Source: Variovorax sp. PBL-H6 (GTDB lineage: Bacteria; Pseudomonadota; Gammaproteobacteria; Burkholderiales; Burkholderiaceae_C). From it: a DNA stretch of 64,000 nt. Both the position numbers and the translations under genes were made by a program. The DNA is taken from assembly GCF_901827155.1 (NCBI RefSeq), contig NZ_LR594659.1:1922001-1986000 (forward strand). The letters run 5' to 3'. Below the pieces are notes generated by a model. It was not told the DNA's origin. It saw only the letters and a list, made by a program, of their open reading frames with translations, and ran no database searches. Positions 52,207 to 61,778 of this stretch are shown here, in pieces (position 1 is the first letter of the stretch; every line of letters starts with the position of its first letter).

Positions 52207-52471
52207 ATCCTCGGGCTTCGCGGCCTGGTTCGTCTTCAGCTACTCGCCAGCGCCAGTAGAACTCAGAGCGGACCCACACAACGGTCGTCTCTGTGATCTT
52301 CTTGAACGCATCCAGAACGGCTTTGCCGATTACAAGATTGCCGTCCGCGTTCTCTCGAAGCAGGTCGTCAGCCTTGGCCTTGACCAAGTGATCAACCACA
52401 TCGTCTTGATAGATGCAGCCGTCCTTCTCGACCTGCGCAAGCATCCACTGTGCGACTTCGTCAGCCTTCAC
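52205..52471 (-). CDS. DUF6953-like protein
   Basis: An 88-aa soluble protein whose pattern AQWMLAQVEKDGCIYQDDVV, LVIGKAVLDAFKKIT and VWVRSEFYWRWR fits what I recall of the DUF6953 family, of unknown function and common on mobile DNA. Its ATG is at 52471, immediately downstream of the DUF2158-like gene at 52474, so the genes are likely one operon. Confidence 0.6.
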   Translation of the reverse strand: MKADEVAQWMLAQVEKDGCIYQDDVVDHLVKAKADDLLRENADGNLVIGKAVLDAFKKITETTVVWVRSEFYWRWRVAEDEPGREARG

Positions 52472-52473
52472 GG

Positions 52474-52662
52474 TTACTCTTTCTCGACAAGCTCAATCGC
52501 CGCTGGCTGAAATCCGCCCGATTCGAGCTTCTTGCCAGCAAACCATTGGCAGTTGTAATGCGAGTTGTAGTGGTCGGGCACGCTATTGACGGTCATCTCA
52601 GGGCCGCCCGATTTGAGCCTCACAGTGTCGCCGATCTTGAATGTGGGTGCTGCTGTTGCCAT
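52474..52662 (-). CDS. YodC-like DUF2158 protein (copy 1)
   Basis: A 62-aa protein of the YodC/DUF2158 type: FKIGDTVRLKSGGPEMTVNS and CQWFAGKKLESGGFQPAAIE. Function unknown; the fold is a small beta barrel. It is a paralogue of the next gene upstream (52676-52870), sharing the WFAGKKL motif. Confidence 0.8.
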   Translation of the reverse strand: MATAAPTFKIGDTVRLKSGGPEMTVNSVPDHYNSHYNCQWFAGKKLESGGFQPAAIELVEKE

Positions 52663-52675
52663 GATCTGTGTCGCC

Positions 52676-52870
52676 TTACGCAGCGTCGTCGTCCGTAACT
52701 CGAACCAGCTGCTCAGGGGCAAAGATTCCACTGTCCAGCTTCTTGCCCGCAAACCACTGGCATTCGTAATTCGGCGGCGTACCGGTCGTGATGCGCTTGA
52801 CGGACATCGTGGGGCCACCCACGTTCAGCTGGACGCGTTCGCCAAGCTTGAAAGAGTTTCCTGTTGCCAT
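52676..52870 (-). CDS. YodC-like DUF2158 protein (copy 2)
   Basis: A 64-aa DUF2158 protein: FKLGERVQLNVGGPTMSVKR and CQWFAGKKLDSGIFAPEQLV. A strong ribosome site (GGAGGAG) precedes the ATG. Together with the neighbouring copy it forms a tandem duplication within the islet. Confidence 0.8.
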   Translation of the reverse strand: MATGNSFKLGERVQLNVGGPTMSVKRITTGTPPNYECQWFAGKKLDSGIFAPEQLVRVTDDDAA

Positions 52871-52950
52871 AGTTTTCTCCTCCTCCGTACGGAGTTGTTT
52901 TGGAACCAGTAACGTAAGGGCAGCACGTGAGCGGTTCAAGTACGGCGACG

Positions 52951-52976
52951 AAAAAAAGCCTCCGCAGGGGAGGCTT
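52951..52976 (-). terminator. Rho-independent terminator reading leftward
   Basis: On the minus strand: AGCCTCC, loop CCTGC, GGAGGCT, then seven T. It lies between the tRNA-Thr gene and the islet genes and can end the tRNA transcript at the islet border. Confidence 0.82.
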
Positions 52977-53053
52977 CTGAAAAACTGACTGTCATCAAAA
53001 ATGACATCAGCTAGTTTCGGTTACTAATTACTATCGCGGTTTCCCGCATGAAA

Positions 53054-53098
53054 TGGTGCCGGAGAGATGAATCGAACACCCGACCTTCTCATTACGAA
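53054..53098 (-). repeat. Right copy of the 45-bp repeat, within tRNA-Thr
   Basis: The 3' part of the intact tRNA gene, identical to 51164-51208. Integration at the 3' end of a tRNA with restoration of the gene is the usual result of a tyrosine recombinase. Confidence 0.88.
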
Positions 53099-53129
53099 TG
53101 AGCTGCTCTACCGACTGAGCTACACCGGC
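53054..53129 (-). tRNA. tRNA-Thr (anticodon CGT)
   Basis: A 76-base tRNA with an encoded CCA end. It starts GCCGGTG, has D-arm sequence AGCTCAGTCGGTAGAGC, anticodon loop TTCGTAA (anticodon CGT, reading ACG), T arm GGTTCGA-type (GTGTTCGATTC) and a matching acceptor. The first 45 bases of its 3' end are duplicated at 51164-51208. Confidence 0.93.
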
Positions 53130-53140
53130 TAAGCCCGCGA

Positions 53141-54148
53141 TTATAGCGGCTCGTGATACCCGGTCAGCCGCTCGACCTCGTTCTTCGATCCCAAGACCAC
53201 AGCCACCCGCTCGTGCAGCTTGGCGGGCTCCAGGTCGAGGATGCGTCGGCGGCCATTGGTGGCGGCGCCGCCGGCCTGCTCGACCAGCCAGCTCATGGGA
53301 TTGGCCTCGTACATCAGGCGCAGCTTCCCGGCCTTCTCGGGTTCGCGCTTGTCCCAGGGGTACAGGAAGACGCCGCCGCGCATCAGGATGCGATGCACGT
53401 CGGCCACCATGCTGGCGATCCAGCGCATGTTGAAGTCCTTGCCGCGCGGGCCGTCCTTGCCGGCCAGGCATTCGTCGATGTAGCGCTTTACCGGGGCGTC
53501 CCAGTGCCGCATGTTGCTCATGTTGACGGCGAACTCCTTGCTGTCGGCCGGGATCTGGATGTCCTCCTGCGTGAGCATGAACGAACCCTGCTCGCGGTCC
53601 AGCGTGAACATCGCCACGCCGCTGCCCACGGTCAGCACCAGCGTGGTTTGCGGGCCATAGATGCAGTAGCCGGCCGCGACCTGCTTGCTGCCGGCCTGCA
53701 GGAAGTCGGACTCCTGCACACCGGGCGAGCCCTCGGGCTTCTTCAGCACGCTGAAGATGGTGCCGATGCTGACGTTGACGTCGATGTTGCTGGAGCCGTC
53801 CAACGGGTCGAACAGCAGCAGGTACTCGCCCTGGGGGTAGCGGTTGGGCACCACGTAGATGCTGTCCATCTCCTCGCTGGCCATGGCAGCCAGGTGGCCG
53901 CCCCATTCGTTGGCCTCGATCAGGACCTCGTTGGCGATGATGTCGAGCTTCTTCTGGACTTCGCCCTGCACGTTCTCGCTCTCGGCCGAGCCGAGCACGT
54001 TGCCCAGCGCACCCTTGTTGACGGCCTGGCTGATGCTCTTGCAGGCACGTGCCACCACTTCGAGCAGAAGGCGCAGCTGGCCGGGGATCAGGCCGTCGGC
54101 GCGCTGCTGTTCGATGAGGTAGCGGGTGAGCGAAACATTATTGGGCAT
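53141..54148 (-). CDS. fbp: Class I fructose-1,6-bisphosphatase
   Basis: A 335-aa enzyme of gluconeogenesis that hydrolyses fructose 1,6-bisphosphate. The metal-binding motif is [20 protein letters not shown], and the C-terminal region has [20 protein letters not shown] and QAGGAATNG. Length is normal. It lies 38 bases downstream of pepN on the same strand. Confidence 0.97.
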   Translation of the reverse strand: MPNNVSLTRYLIEQQRADGLIPGQLRLLLEVVARACKSISQAVNKGALGNVLGSAESENVQGEVQKKLDIIANEVLIEANEWGGHLAAMASEEMDSIYVVPNRYPQGEYLLLFDPLDGSSNIDVNVSIGTIFSVLKKPEGSPGVQESDFLQAGSKQVAAGYCIYGPQTTLVLTVGSGVAMFTLDREQGSFMLTQEDIQIPADSKEFAVNMSNMRHWDAPVKRYIDECLAGKDGPRGKDFNMRWIASMVADVHRILMRGGVFLYPWDKREPEKAGKLRLMYEANPMSWLVEQAGGAATNGRRRILDLEPAKLHERVAVVLGSKNEVERLTGYHEPL

Positions 54149-54186
54149 TCAATGACTCCAGAGGGAACCTGTCGATTCGGGATGAC

Positions 54187-56886
54187 TTATCCAGCGAGTG
54201 CGCGGGTGACGACCTCGTGCGTGTCCTTGCTGAGATCGGGCTTGGCCGCCACGCGCATGATGGCTTCGCGCGCGGCGCTGCGGTAAGGCTCGGCCAGCTT
54301 GCTCCAGCGGTCGAGCGCGCGCGCCAGGCGCGCGGCGACTTGCGGGTTGATGGCATCGAGTTCGATTACGCGATCGCTCCAGAACACGTAGCCTGCCGCA
54401 TCGGGGCGGTGCAGCGCACCCGGGTTGGCGTTGCAGTAGCTGAAGATCACGCTGCGCGCGCGATTCGGGTTCTTGAGCGAGAAGTCGGGGTGCTTCATCA
54501 GCTGCTTGACCAACGGCAGGATGTCCCCGCCGCGGTCGGGCGCGCCGGCCTGCAGCGAGAACCACTTGTCGATGACCAGCGCCTCGTCCTTGAAGATCGC
54601 GTGGAAGCGCGCCAGGGCCTGCGCCGCCAGGGCGTGGCCCGAGGACACCAGTGCCTGGAGCGCGTTGAAGCGGTCGGTCATGTTGCCGGCATCCTTGAAG
54701 CGCTGCAGCGTCCTGCCGGGCCAGACCGTGTCGCCCTTCGCGCGCGCTGCCAGGCAGAGGTAGGAAAGGGCGAGGCCGCTCAGCGCTCGGCGGCCGGAGG
54801 AGCGCGGGTCGGGGCTGTACGGGCCGGTGTCGCGGTGCTCCTCGTACGCCTGCTCCCAATCGGCGAAGAGGCCGGCGGCGAGCTGGGCGCGCATGGCCTC
54901 GCGCACGAGGTGCACGCGCTGCGGATCGACCATCTCCAACTGCTCGGCGATGTAGGTTTCCGAGGGCAGCGTGAGCACCAGCTCCTTGAAGGCGGCGTCG
55001 AGCCCGGGGTCGCGGAGCACGCGGCGCATGGCTTCGAGGCAAGCTTCGTCGAGCGGCGCTTCGATGGCACCGGCGACCGGCGCGTGAATTGCCTTGATCG
55101 CGGCGCGCAACGCCAGCCGTTGAGCGGCCTCCCAGCGATTGAAAGGATCGGCGTCGTGCGCCATGAGCGCGAGCAGTTGGGCATCGCTGTACTCGTAATC
55201 CAGGATCACTGGCGCGCTGAAGCCACGCAGGATCGACGGCACCGGCTCGGCATCGACGTGGATGAAAGTGAACTGCTCGTCCGCGCGCGTCAGCACCAGG
55301 GTGCGCGTGCCCGCGCCCGGGGCTTCCTCGCCGGCCAGCTGCAGCGGCAGCTCGCGCCCGTCCGGGCCGAGCAGGCCGAGGTTGACCGGGATCACGAAGG
55401 GTTCCTTGAAGGGCTGGCCCGGCGTGGGTGGGCAGCTCTGAACGAAGCTCAGCGTGTAGGTGCGTTCGGCGGCGTCGTACACGCCGTGCGCGGCCAGCCG
55501 CGGCGTGCCGGCCTGGCTGTACCAGCGCTTGAATTGCGGCAAGAGACGCGCCAGCTCCGAATCGGGGTTCGCATCGGCGATGGCCTGCGCGAAGTGGTCG
55601 CAGGTCACGGCCTGGCCGTCATGGCGCTCGAAGTACAGCGTCATGCCGCGTGCGAATCCCTGCCGGCCCACCAGCGTCTGCATCATGCGCACCACCTCGG
55701 CACCCTTCTCGTAGATGGTGACGGTGTAGAAGTTGCTGATCTCGATGTAGCTGTCCGGCCGAACGGGGTGCGCCATCGGGCCGGCGTCCTCGGGGAACTG
55801 GGCGGTGCGCAGGACGCGCACGTCCTCGATGCGCTTGACGGCGCGCGCGGAGGCATCGGCGCACAGGTCCTGGCTGAACTCCTGATCGCGAAAGACCGTG
55901 AGGCCTTCCTTGAGTGAAAGCTGGAACCAGTCCCGGCAGGTCACGCGGTCGCCGGTCCAGTTGTGGAAGTACTCGTGGCCGACCACGCTCTCGATGTTGC
56001 TGTAGTCGGCGTCGGTGGCAGTGGCCTGGTTGGCCAGGACGTACTTCGTATTGAAGATGTTCAGGCCCTTGTTCTCCATGGCGCCCATGTTGAAGTCGCT
56101 GGTGGCGACGATCATGAAGCGGTCCAGGTCCAGCGGCAGTCCGAAACGGGCCTCGTCCCACATCACGGAGTTGACCAGCGAGTTCATCGCGTGCTCGGTC
56201 TTGTCGAGGTCGCCGGCGCGCACGTAGACCTGCAGCAGGTGCTCCTTGCCATTGCGGGCCCTGATGCGCTGCTCGCGCGCCACGAGCTTGCCGGCCACCA
56301 GCGCAAAAAGGTAGCTGGGCTTGCGGAACGGGTCGACCCACTTGGCGAAATGGCGGCCCTCCGGGAGTTCACCCTCCTCGACCAGGTTGCCGTTCGACAA
56401 CAGCACCGGGTAGGCAGCCTTGGCGGCGCGGATCGTCACCGTGTAGCTCGCCATCACGTCGGGCCGGTCGAGGAAGTACGTGATGCGGCGAAAGCCCTCG
56501 GCCTCGCACTGGGTGAAGAAGGTGTTCTCGCTCACGAACAGGCCCATGAGCTTGGTGTTCTTCGAGGGCGCGCAGGTGGTGAAGAGCTCGAGCTGGAAGG
56601 CCTCGGGCAGGTTGTCGATCACCAGCTGGTCGGCCTCGATGCGGAAGGAGGCACCCTGGCCGTCGACCAGCACGCGCGCGAGGTTCAGCTCGTCGCCGTC
56701 CAGGCGCAGTGGCTCGGGCGCGACGTCCGGGTTGCGGCGCAGGCGCATGCGGTTGAGCACGCGGGTCTTGGCCGGGTCGAGGTCGAAGGTCAGGTCGACG
56801 GTGTCGATCCAGTAAGCAGGAGCGCGGTAGTCCTCGCGGCGGATCGCGACAGGTTCGGCTTGGGCATCACGCATGAGCATCGACAT
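54187..56886 (-). CDS. pepN: Aminopeptidase N (M1 metallopeptidase)
   Basis: An 899-aa cytoplasmic peptidase. The exopeptidase motif is GAMEN; the zinc site is HEYFHNW with the second Glu in SLKEGLTVFRDQEF. C-terminal helical domains follow in normal length. Three ATGs lie within the first six codons (56886, 56880, 56874), so the exact start is uncertain. It is followed by fbp. Confidence 0.97.
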   Translation of the reverse strand: MSMLMRDAQAEPVAIRREDYRAPAYWIDTVDLTFDLDPAKTRVLNRMRLRRNPDVAPEPLRLDGDELNLARVLVDGQGASFRIEADQLVIDNLPEAFQLELFTTCAPSKNTKLMGLFVSENTFFTQCEAEGFRRITYFLDRPDVMASYTVTIRAAKAAYPVLLSNGNLVEEGELPEGRHFAKWVDPFRKPSYLFALVAGKLVAREQRIRARNGKEHLLQVYVRAGDLDKTEHAMNSLVNSVMWDEARFGLPLDLDRFMIVATSDFNMGAMENKGLNIFNTKYVLANQATATDADYSNIESVVGHEYFHNWTGDRVTCRDWFQLSLKEGLTVFRDQEFSQDLCADASARAVKRIEDVRVLRTAQFPEDAGPMAHPVRPDSYIEISNFYTVTIYEKGAEVVRMMQTLVGRQGFARGMTLYFERHDGQAVTCDHFAQAIADANPDSELARLLPQFKRWYSQAGTPRLAAHGVYDAAERTYTLSFVQSCPPTPGQPFKEPFVIPVNLGLLGPDGRELPLQLAGEEAPGAGTRTLVLTRADEQFTFIHVDAEPVPSILRGFSAPVILDYEYSDAQLLALMAHDADPFNRWEAAQRLALRAAIKAIHAPVAGAIEAPLDEACLEAMRRVLRDPGLDAAFKELVLTLPSETYIAEQLEMVDPQRVHLVREAMRAQLAAGLFADWEQAYEEHRDTGPYSPDPRSSGRRALSGLALSYLCLAARAKGDTVWPGRTLQRFKDAGNMTDRFNALQALVSSGHALAAQALARFHAIFKDEALVIDKWFSLQAGAPDRGGDILPLVKQLMKHPDFSLKNPNRARSVIFSYCNANPGALHRPDAAGYVFWSDRVIELDAINPQVAARLARALDRWSKLAEPYRSAAREAIMRVAAKPDLSKDTHEVVTRALAG

Positions 56887-56907
56887 CAGGTGTCTCCATG
56901 GATTTTT

Positions 56908-58012
56908 TCAGACGCCTTGCTTGAGCGAGGCTTCGATGAAGGCATCGAGGTCGCCATCGAGTACCTTCTGGGTGGCAGAGATCTCGACGTTGGTGCGCAG
57001 GTCCTTGATGCGGCTGTTGTCCAGCACGTAGCTGCGGATCTGGTGGCCCCAGCCGACGTCTGTCTTGCTGTCTTCCAGCTTCTGCTGTTCTTCCTGGCGC
57101 TTGCGCATCTCGTGGTCGTACAGCCGCGAGCGCAGGCGCTTCCAGGCGACGTCGCGGTTGCTGTGCTGGCTGCGGCCGTCCTGACACTGCACCACGATGC
57201 CGGTGGGAATGTGCGTGAGGCGCACCGCCGAGTCGGTCTTGTTGATGTGCTGGCCGCCTGCGCCGCTCGCGCGGTAGGTGTCCACCCGCACGTCCGCGGG
57301 GTTGATCTCGATCTCGATCGAGTCATCGATCTCCGGGTAGACGAAGATGCTGGCGAAGCTGGTGTGGCGGCCGCCCGAAGAGTCGAAGGGCGATTTGCGC
57401 ACCAGGCGGTGCACGCCGGTCTCGGTGCGCAGCAGGCCGAAGGCGTACTCGCCCTCGACCTTGATGGTGGCGCCCTTGATGCCTGCGGTGTCGCCAGGAG
57501 TCTCGTCCTCGATCTGGGTCTTGAAGCCCTTGCGCTCGGCGTATTTCAGGTACTGCCGCAGCAGCATGCTGGCCCAGTCGCAGGCCTCGGTGCCGCCGGC
57601 GCCGGCCTGGATGTCGACGAAGGCGTTCAGCGGGTCGGCCGGGTTGTTGAACATCCGGCGGAACTCGAGTTGCTTGATGTCTTCCTCGAGCTTGGCGGCA
57701 TCGTCCGCGATGGCCTGCAGGCCATCCATGTCGCCTTCTTCCTTCGACATCTCGTAGAGCTCGGTGTTGTCCGACAGCCCGCTGGTGAGCCGGTCGAGCG
57801 TGACGACCACGTCGTCGAGCGCCTTCTTTTCCCTGCCCAGCTCCTGGGCTTTCTTCGGGTCGTTCCAGACGGTCGGGTCTTCGAGGGATGCGTTGACCGT
57901 CCTCAGACGTTCGGCTTTGGCATCGTAGTCAAAGATACCTCCGTAGATCGACCGTCCTGGTGCTCAGGTCTGCGAGGGTTGCGCCGATTTGGTTGATTTG
58001 CTCTGCATCCAT
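56908..58012 (-). CDS. prfB: Peptide chain release factor 2, made by programmed +1 frameshift
   Basis: RF2 recognises UGA and UAA stop codons. The reading frame starts at 58012 ([10 protein letters not shown]), reaches an in-frame TGA at 57931-57929 after 26 sense codons plus CTT, and continues in the +1 frame from 57930, giving about 367 aa in all. The later part has the UGA/UAA-reading SPF tripeptide ([10 protein letters not shown]) and the catalytic GGQ ([15 protein letters not shown]). Length after joining equals that of E. coli RF2. Confidence 0.96.
57929..57944 (-). promoter_or_regulatory. prfB programmed +1 frameshift site
   Basis: The minus-strand sequence is AGG AGG TAT CTT TGA C: an internal Shine-Dalgarno-like AGGAGG, the slippery CTT and a weak TGA followed by C. 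It is nearly the same as in E. coli (AGG GGG TAT CTT TGA C). RF2 shortage raises frameshifting, so the protein controls its own synthesis. Confidence 0.96.
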
Positions 58013-58061
58013 GGGGAATCCTGACGGTGTTCGGGGTAAACCGGGCATTTTCTCACGGCCG

Positions 58062-58988
58062 TCAAGGCCCTTCATTTGCCATGAATGCCTCGATGAGTGC
58101 CGCGACTCGCGCCGGCTGGTCGTGGTGCAGCATGTGGCCCGCTTCCTCCACCCGTTCAAGGCGAACGTTGCGCACGGATTTCAGGCGCTCCTGGAAGTCG
58201 GCCAGGGTGTAGCGGCCCTTCCACCAGTGGCCCAGGCTGTCGTCGGAAGCCACCACGGCCAACACCGGGGCCTGGATGGCAGCGTAGAGCGCCAGTGCTT
58301 CGTCGACACGGAACAGATTGGCGTTGATGATCTTGTGCGCCGGGTCGCCCAGGATCTCCCAGCGCTCGCCATCCTCGGCCTGGGAGCGCGCCACGGACCA
58401 GTGCGCGGCAAGCCAGCCGGCCTTGTCCTGCGAGAGGCGCGGGTTGGTCTTCATCAGCCGCCGCGCCACTCCGTCGACGCTGGTGTAGCTGGCCAGCGCC
58501 ATCTCTCCGCGGTGCAGCCGCTTGAGCTGGTCGATCCACTTGCCGTAGCGGCCGGGCGCCTCGGCTGGCTCCAGGGGCGGCATTCCGAAGCCCTCGAGAT
58601 TGACCAGGCGGCGCAGCCGCTGCGGCCGAACCCCGCCGTACTGCATCGCGATGTTGCCGCCCATGCTGTGACCGACCAGGTCGACAGGCGTGTCGCCAGC
58701 GTAGTGGTCGAGCAACCAGTCGAGATCGGCGAGGTAGTCGGGCATCCAGTAGTTGTCGACGGCGCCGCCCTCGGTCAAGCCGAAGCCGCGCCAGTCGGGG
58801 GCGATCACATGGCGCTCTTCCGCCAGCGCGTCGACCACGAACTGCCAGGATGCGGCCACATCCATCCAGCCGTGCAGCAGCACCAGGGGAGGGCGCGCCG
58901 GAGAAGGCGTGCCCCAGGTGCGGACGTGGTAGCGAAGATTGCGGATGGGAACGAACTCGCTGCGGGAAGGGTGGAGGACTTTGTACAT
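58062..58988 (-). CDS. Alpha/beta-hydrolase
   Basis: A 308-aa alpha/beta-hydrolase. The oxyanion region is LLHGWMDVAASW, the nucleophile elbow is GHSMGG (Ser near residue 109), and the catalytic His lies near the end in EEAGHMLHHDQP. Such enzymes act on esters or related bonds; the substrate is unknown. It is upstream of prfB on the same strand but separated by a gap of 49 bases from its start. Confidence 0.88.
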   Translation of the reverse strand: MYKVLHPSRSEFVPIRNLRYHVRTWGTPSPARPPLVLLHGWMDVAASWQFVVDALAEERHVIAPDWRGFGLTEGGAVDNYWMPDYLADLDWLLDHYAGDTPVDLVGHSMGGNIAMQYGGVRPQRLRRLVNLEGFGMPPLEPAEAPGRYGKWIDQLKRLHRGEMALASYTSVDGVARRLMKTNPRLSQDKAGWLAAHWSVARSQAEDGERWEILGDPAHKIINANLFRVDEALALYAAIQAPVLAVVASDDSLGHWWKGRYTLADFQERLKSVRNVRLERVEEAGHMLHHDQPARVAALIEAFMANEGP

Positions 58989-59074
58989 GGCCGATCGATG
59001 ATACGGACCGGGCCTGGGAGCCGCAGTCCAGCAGCGGACAGCGGCCTCGGGCGGCAGCCGGTAGCATTCATCGC

Positions 59075-60136
59075 ATGCAAAAAATCCAACTCGGGCGGAG
59101 CGATCTGCACGTCACGCCTATCTGCCTCGGGACCATGACCTTCGGCGAGCAAGTGGACGAGTCCACCGCCCACGCCATTCTCGCCCGCTCGCTCGAACGC
59201 GGCATCGACTTCATCGACACGGCCGAGATGTATGCCGTGCCCGCCCGTGCGGAGACCTTCGGCGCGACCGAGGCCATCATTGGACGCTGGTTCGCGAACA
59301 ATCCCGGCATGCGCGACAGGATCGTGCTCGCCACCAAGGTGGCCGGTCCTTCGCGCGGCATGCCGTGGGTGCGTGAAGGCAGCGGCATGACTGCGGCCGA
59401 CATCGTGGCCTCCTGCGAAGGCAGCCTCCGCCGCCTGAAGACGGACGTGATCGACCTTTACCAGATCCACTGGCCCGAGCGTCATGTGCCCGCCTTCGGC
59501 AACATGTACTACGACCCGGCGCGCGAGGCGTCGAGCACCTCCATCCTCGAGCAGCTCGAGGCGCTGGCCGGCCTGGTAAAGGCGGGCAAGGTGCGTGCCA
59601 TCGGCCTGTCGAACGAGACACCCTATGGCGTGCACGAGTTCGTGCGCGTGGCCGAGCAGCATGGCCTGCCGCGGGTGGCCACGGTGCAGAACGTCTACAA
59701 CCTCCTGAGCCGCGGGGTCGAGAACGGACTGGATGAAACGATGCATCGGCTCGGCGTCTCGCTGCTGGCCTACTCGCCACTCGGCTTCGGCCTGCTGACC
59801 GGCAAGTACGACGAGAGCGGCATCACCGGGCCCGGTGCGCCGCAGGGCGCGCGCATCGCGCGCTACGAATCGGTCCGCAAGCAGCGCTGGGGCCGTCCCG
59901 AGTCCCTGGAGGCTGCCCGCCGCTACAACGCCCTCGCGCGCGAGATCGGCATGACGGCGACCCAGTTCGCGCTGGCCTTCTGCTACGGCAAGTGGCAGGT
60001 GGCGAGCACCATCATCGGCGTGACTTCACTGGCGCAGCTCGAGGAGAACCTCGACGCCTGGGACAAGCGGCTGCCGCCTGAGGTACTGGCGGAGGTAGAC
60101 AAGCTGCGCTGGGAGATGCGGGACCCCGCGATCTGA
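59075..60136 (+). CDS. Aldo/keto reductase (Tas type)
   Basis: A 353-aa reductase of the AKR superfamily, closest in style to Tas/YajO proteins. It shows LGTMTFGEQVDES, DFIDTAEMYAVP with the catalytic Tyr, LATKVAG with the catalytic Lys, QIHWPERHVP and IGLSNETPYG. The substrate is not evident. ATG 59075 begins the family domain; a long in-frame extension upstream is rejected. Confidence 0.92.
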   Translation: MQKIQLGRSDLHVTPICLGTMTFGEQVDESTAHAILARSLERGIDFIDTAEMYAVPARAETFGATEAIIGRWFANNPGMRDRIVLATKVAGPSRGMPWVREGSGMTAADIVASCEGSLRRLKTDVIDLYQIHWPERHVPAFGNMYYDPAREASSTSILEQLEALAGLVKAGKVRAIGLSNETPYGVHEFVRVAEQHGLPRVATVQNVYNLLSRGVENGLDETMHRLGVSLLAYSPLGFGLLTGKYDESGITGPGAPQGARIARYESVRKQRWGRPESLEAARRYNALAREIGMTATQFALAFCYGKWQVASTIIGVTSLAQLEENLDAWDKRLPPEVLAEVDKLRWEMRDPAI

Positions 60137-60224
60137 GCACGCGCCGCGCTTGCGCGTGAGCGCCCGACTGGCTGTTGCGGGGGACAGCCGCAGCCCAGCC
60201 GAAGGCGAAGGCGAAGGTAATCCA

Positions 60225-60716
60225 ATGAGCAGGAAATCCCACGTGAGCGAAACCCCCGCCACCCAGCTGCTGCGGGCGAACGGCGTCGTTTTCACCGAGC
60301 ATCCCTACGAGTACCTGGAGCACGGTGGCGCCCAGCACAGCGCCGAGGTGCTGGGCCTGGATCCGTTCACCGTGGTCAAGACGCTGGTCATGGAGGACCA
60401 GGACGCCAAGCCATTGATCGTCCTCATGCACGGCAACCGAACGGTCTCGACCAAGAACCTGGCGCGGCAGATCGGCGCCAAGTCGGTGATGCCCTGCAAG
60501 CCCGAGGTCGCCAACCGGCACAGCGGCTACCTGGTGGGCGGCACCTCGCCCTTCGCGACGCGGCGCGCCATGCCGGTCTACATCGAGTCGACCATCCTCG
60601 AGCTGCCGAGGATCGTCATCAACGGCGGGCGGCGCGGCTACCTGGTGGGTGTCGACCCGCAGGTCTGCGTGAAGCTGCTCGGCGCGACGTCGGTGCAGTG
60701 CGCGCTGGCAGAATAG
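60225..60716 (+). CDS. ybaK: YbaK/EbsC-type Cys-tRNA(Pro) deacylase
   Basis: A 163-aa editing enzyme that hydrolyses Cys mischarged on tRNA-Pro. The family core is present: [37 protein letters not shown] and [15 protein letters not shown] 60225 follows a repeated GAAGGC tract that can act as ribosome site. Confidence 0.93.
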   Translation: MSRKSHVSETPATQLLRANGVVFTEHPYEYLEHGGAQHSAEVLGLDPFTVVKTLVMEDQDAKPLIVLMHGNRTVSTKNLARQIGAKSVMPCKPEVANRHSGYLVGGTSPFATRRAMPVYIESTILELPRIVINGGRRGYLVGVDPQVCVKLLGATSVQCALAE

Positions 60717-60765
60717 CCGGCCGATCCGCACGGCACATCGCCCGCCCGGACCGTCTGGAGACACC

Positions 60766-61407
60766 GTGAGTTCCTATCTGCCTTCGTTGATCGCGATCGT
60801 CCTGTCCTACCTGCTGGGCTCGCTGTCCTTTGCCGTCATCGTCAGCAAGGCGCTCGGCATGGCCGACCCCCGCAGCTACGGCAGCAAGAACCCCGGCGCG
60901 ACCAATGTGCTGCGCTCCGGGAACAAGGGGGCGGCGCTCGCGACGCTGCTGCTGGATGCGGTCAAGGGCTGGCTGCCTGTTTTCCTGATCCATCGCCTGG
61001 GCGAGCCTTACGGCATGGGGCCGGACACCGCGGCCCTGGCGGGACTGGCGGCCTTTCTCGGGCACCTGTACCCGGTGTTCTTCGGCTTTCAGGGCGGCAA
61101 GGGCGTGGCCACGGCGGCCGGAGCGCTGCTGGGCATCGAGTGGCTGCTGGGGCTTGCCACCGGCACCACCTGGCTGATCATCGCCGTCTTTTTCCGCTAT
61201 TCCTCGCTGGCCTCGATCGTGGCGGCGTTCTTCGCGCCAGCCTACTACCTGATCGGCGGCGGCGTTGCGTGGCCGCTCTCGCGCGAGGTGCTGCTCGCGC
61301 TGATCGCGATCAGCCTGCTGCTGATCTGGCGGCACCGGGAAAACATTCGCCGGCTCGCGGCCGGCAAGGAGTCCCGGCTGGGCTCCAAGGCCAGGACACA
61401 GGAGTGA
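60766..61407 (+). CDS. plsY: Glycerol-3-phosphate acyltransferase PlsY
   Basis: A 213-aa membrane enzyme that transfers an acyl group from acyl-phosphate to glycerol-3-phosphate in phospholipid synthesis. Five membrane segments carry the three motifs: [38 protein letters not shown] and the C-terminal [10 protein letters not shown]. The start is GTG at 60766 with GGAG upstream. Confidence 0.96.
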   Translation: MSSYLPSLIAIVLSYLLGSLSFAVIVSKALGMADPRSYGSKNPGATNVLRSGNKGAALATLLLDAVKGWLPVFLIHRLGEPYGMGPDTAALAGLAAFLGHLYPVFFGFQGGKGVATAAGALLGIEWLLGLATGTTWLIIAVFFRYSSLASIVAAFFAPAYYLIGGGVAWPLSREVLLALIAISLLLIWRHRENIRRLAAGKESRLGSKARTQE

Positions 61408-61415
61408 TTTCAAGC

Positions 61416-61769
61416 ATGGCAAGCATTCAGCGCTTTCACGTCGGACCCCGACTGTCCGAGACGGCCGTCCACAACGGCACCATCTACCTCGCGGGCCAGG
61501 TGCCCGACGACACCGCGCAGGACATCCGCGGCCAGACCGCGCAGGTGCTGGCGATGGTGGACCGCCTTCTGGCGGAGGCCGGCAGCGACAAGTCGCGCAT
61601 TCTCATGACGCAGATCTTCCTGGCCGACATCGGCGACATCGCGGCGATGAACGAGGTGTGGGATGCGTGGATTCCCGCCGGAAACACGCCCCCGCGCGCC
61701 ACCGTGCAGGCGGCAATGGCCAATGCGGCCTACAAGATCGAGATCGTCGTCACCGCCGCCGCGGCGTAG
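61416..61769 (+). CDS. RidA/YjgF-family protein
   Basis: A 117-aa protein of the RidA superfamily, which destroys reactive enamine/imine intermediates of amino-acid metabolism. The family region is IYLAGQVPDDTAQDIRGQT, and PPRATVQAAMANAAYKIEI holds the usual Arg. ATG 61416 with AGGAG upstream is chosen. It lies 8 bases after plsY. Confidence 0.9.
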   Translation: MASIQRFHVGPRLSETAVHNGTIYLAGQVPDDTAQDIRGQTAQVLAMVDRLLAEAGSDKSRILMTQIFLADIGDIAAMNEVWDAWIPAGNTPPRATVQAAMANAAYKIEIVVTAAAA

Positions 61770-61778
61770 CTCGGGAGC

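Larger units (their letters stand above)
51164..53053. mobile_element. 1.9-kb islet inserted at tRNA-Thr, no integrase
   Basis: A 45-bp direct repeat of the 3' end of tRNA-Thr marks both borders (51164-51208 and 53054-53098). The DNA between has lower GC than its surroundings and holds five small genes unrelated to the neighbours, plus two terminators. There is no integrase, so this is either a deletion remnant of a larger island or an element mobilised in trans. The outer, intact tRNA copy is on the right. Confidence 0.8.

Noticed and set aside
54217..55917. A 566-codon open frame on the plus strand
   Set aside because: Antisense to pepN and without recognisable domains; a codon-bias shadow.
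55963..57996. A 677-codon open frame on the plus strand
   Set aside because: It lies wholly antisense to pepN and prfB, which have firm motifs. Its Val/Gly/Asp/His-rich composition is the usual shadow in GC-rich DNA.
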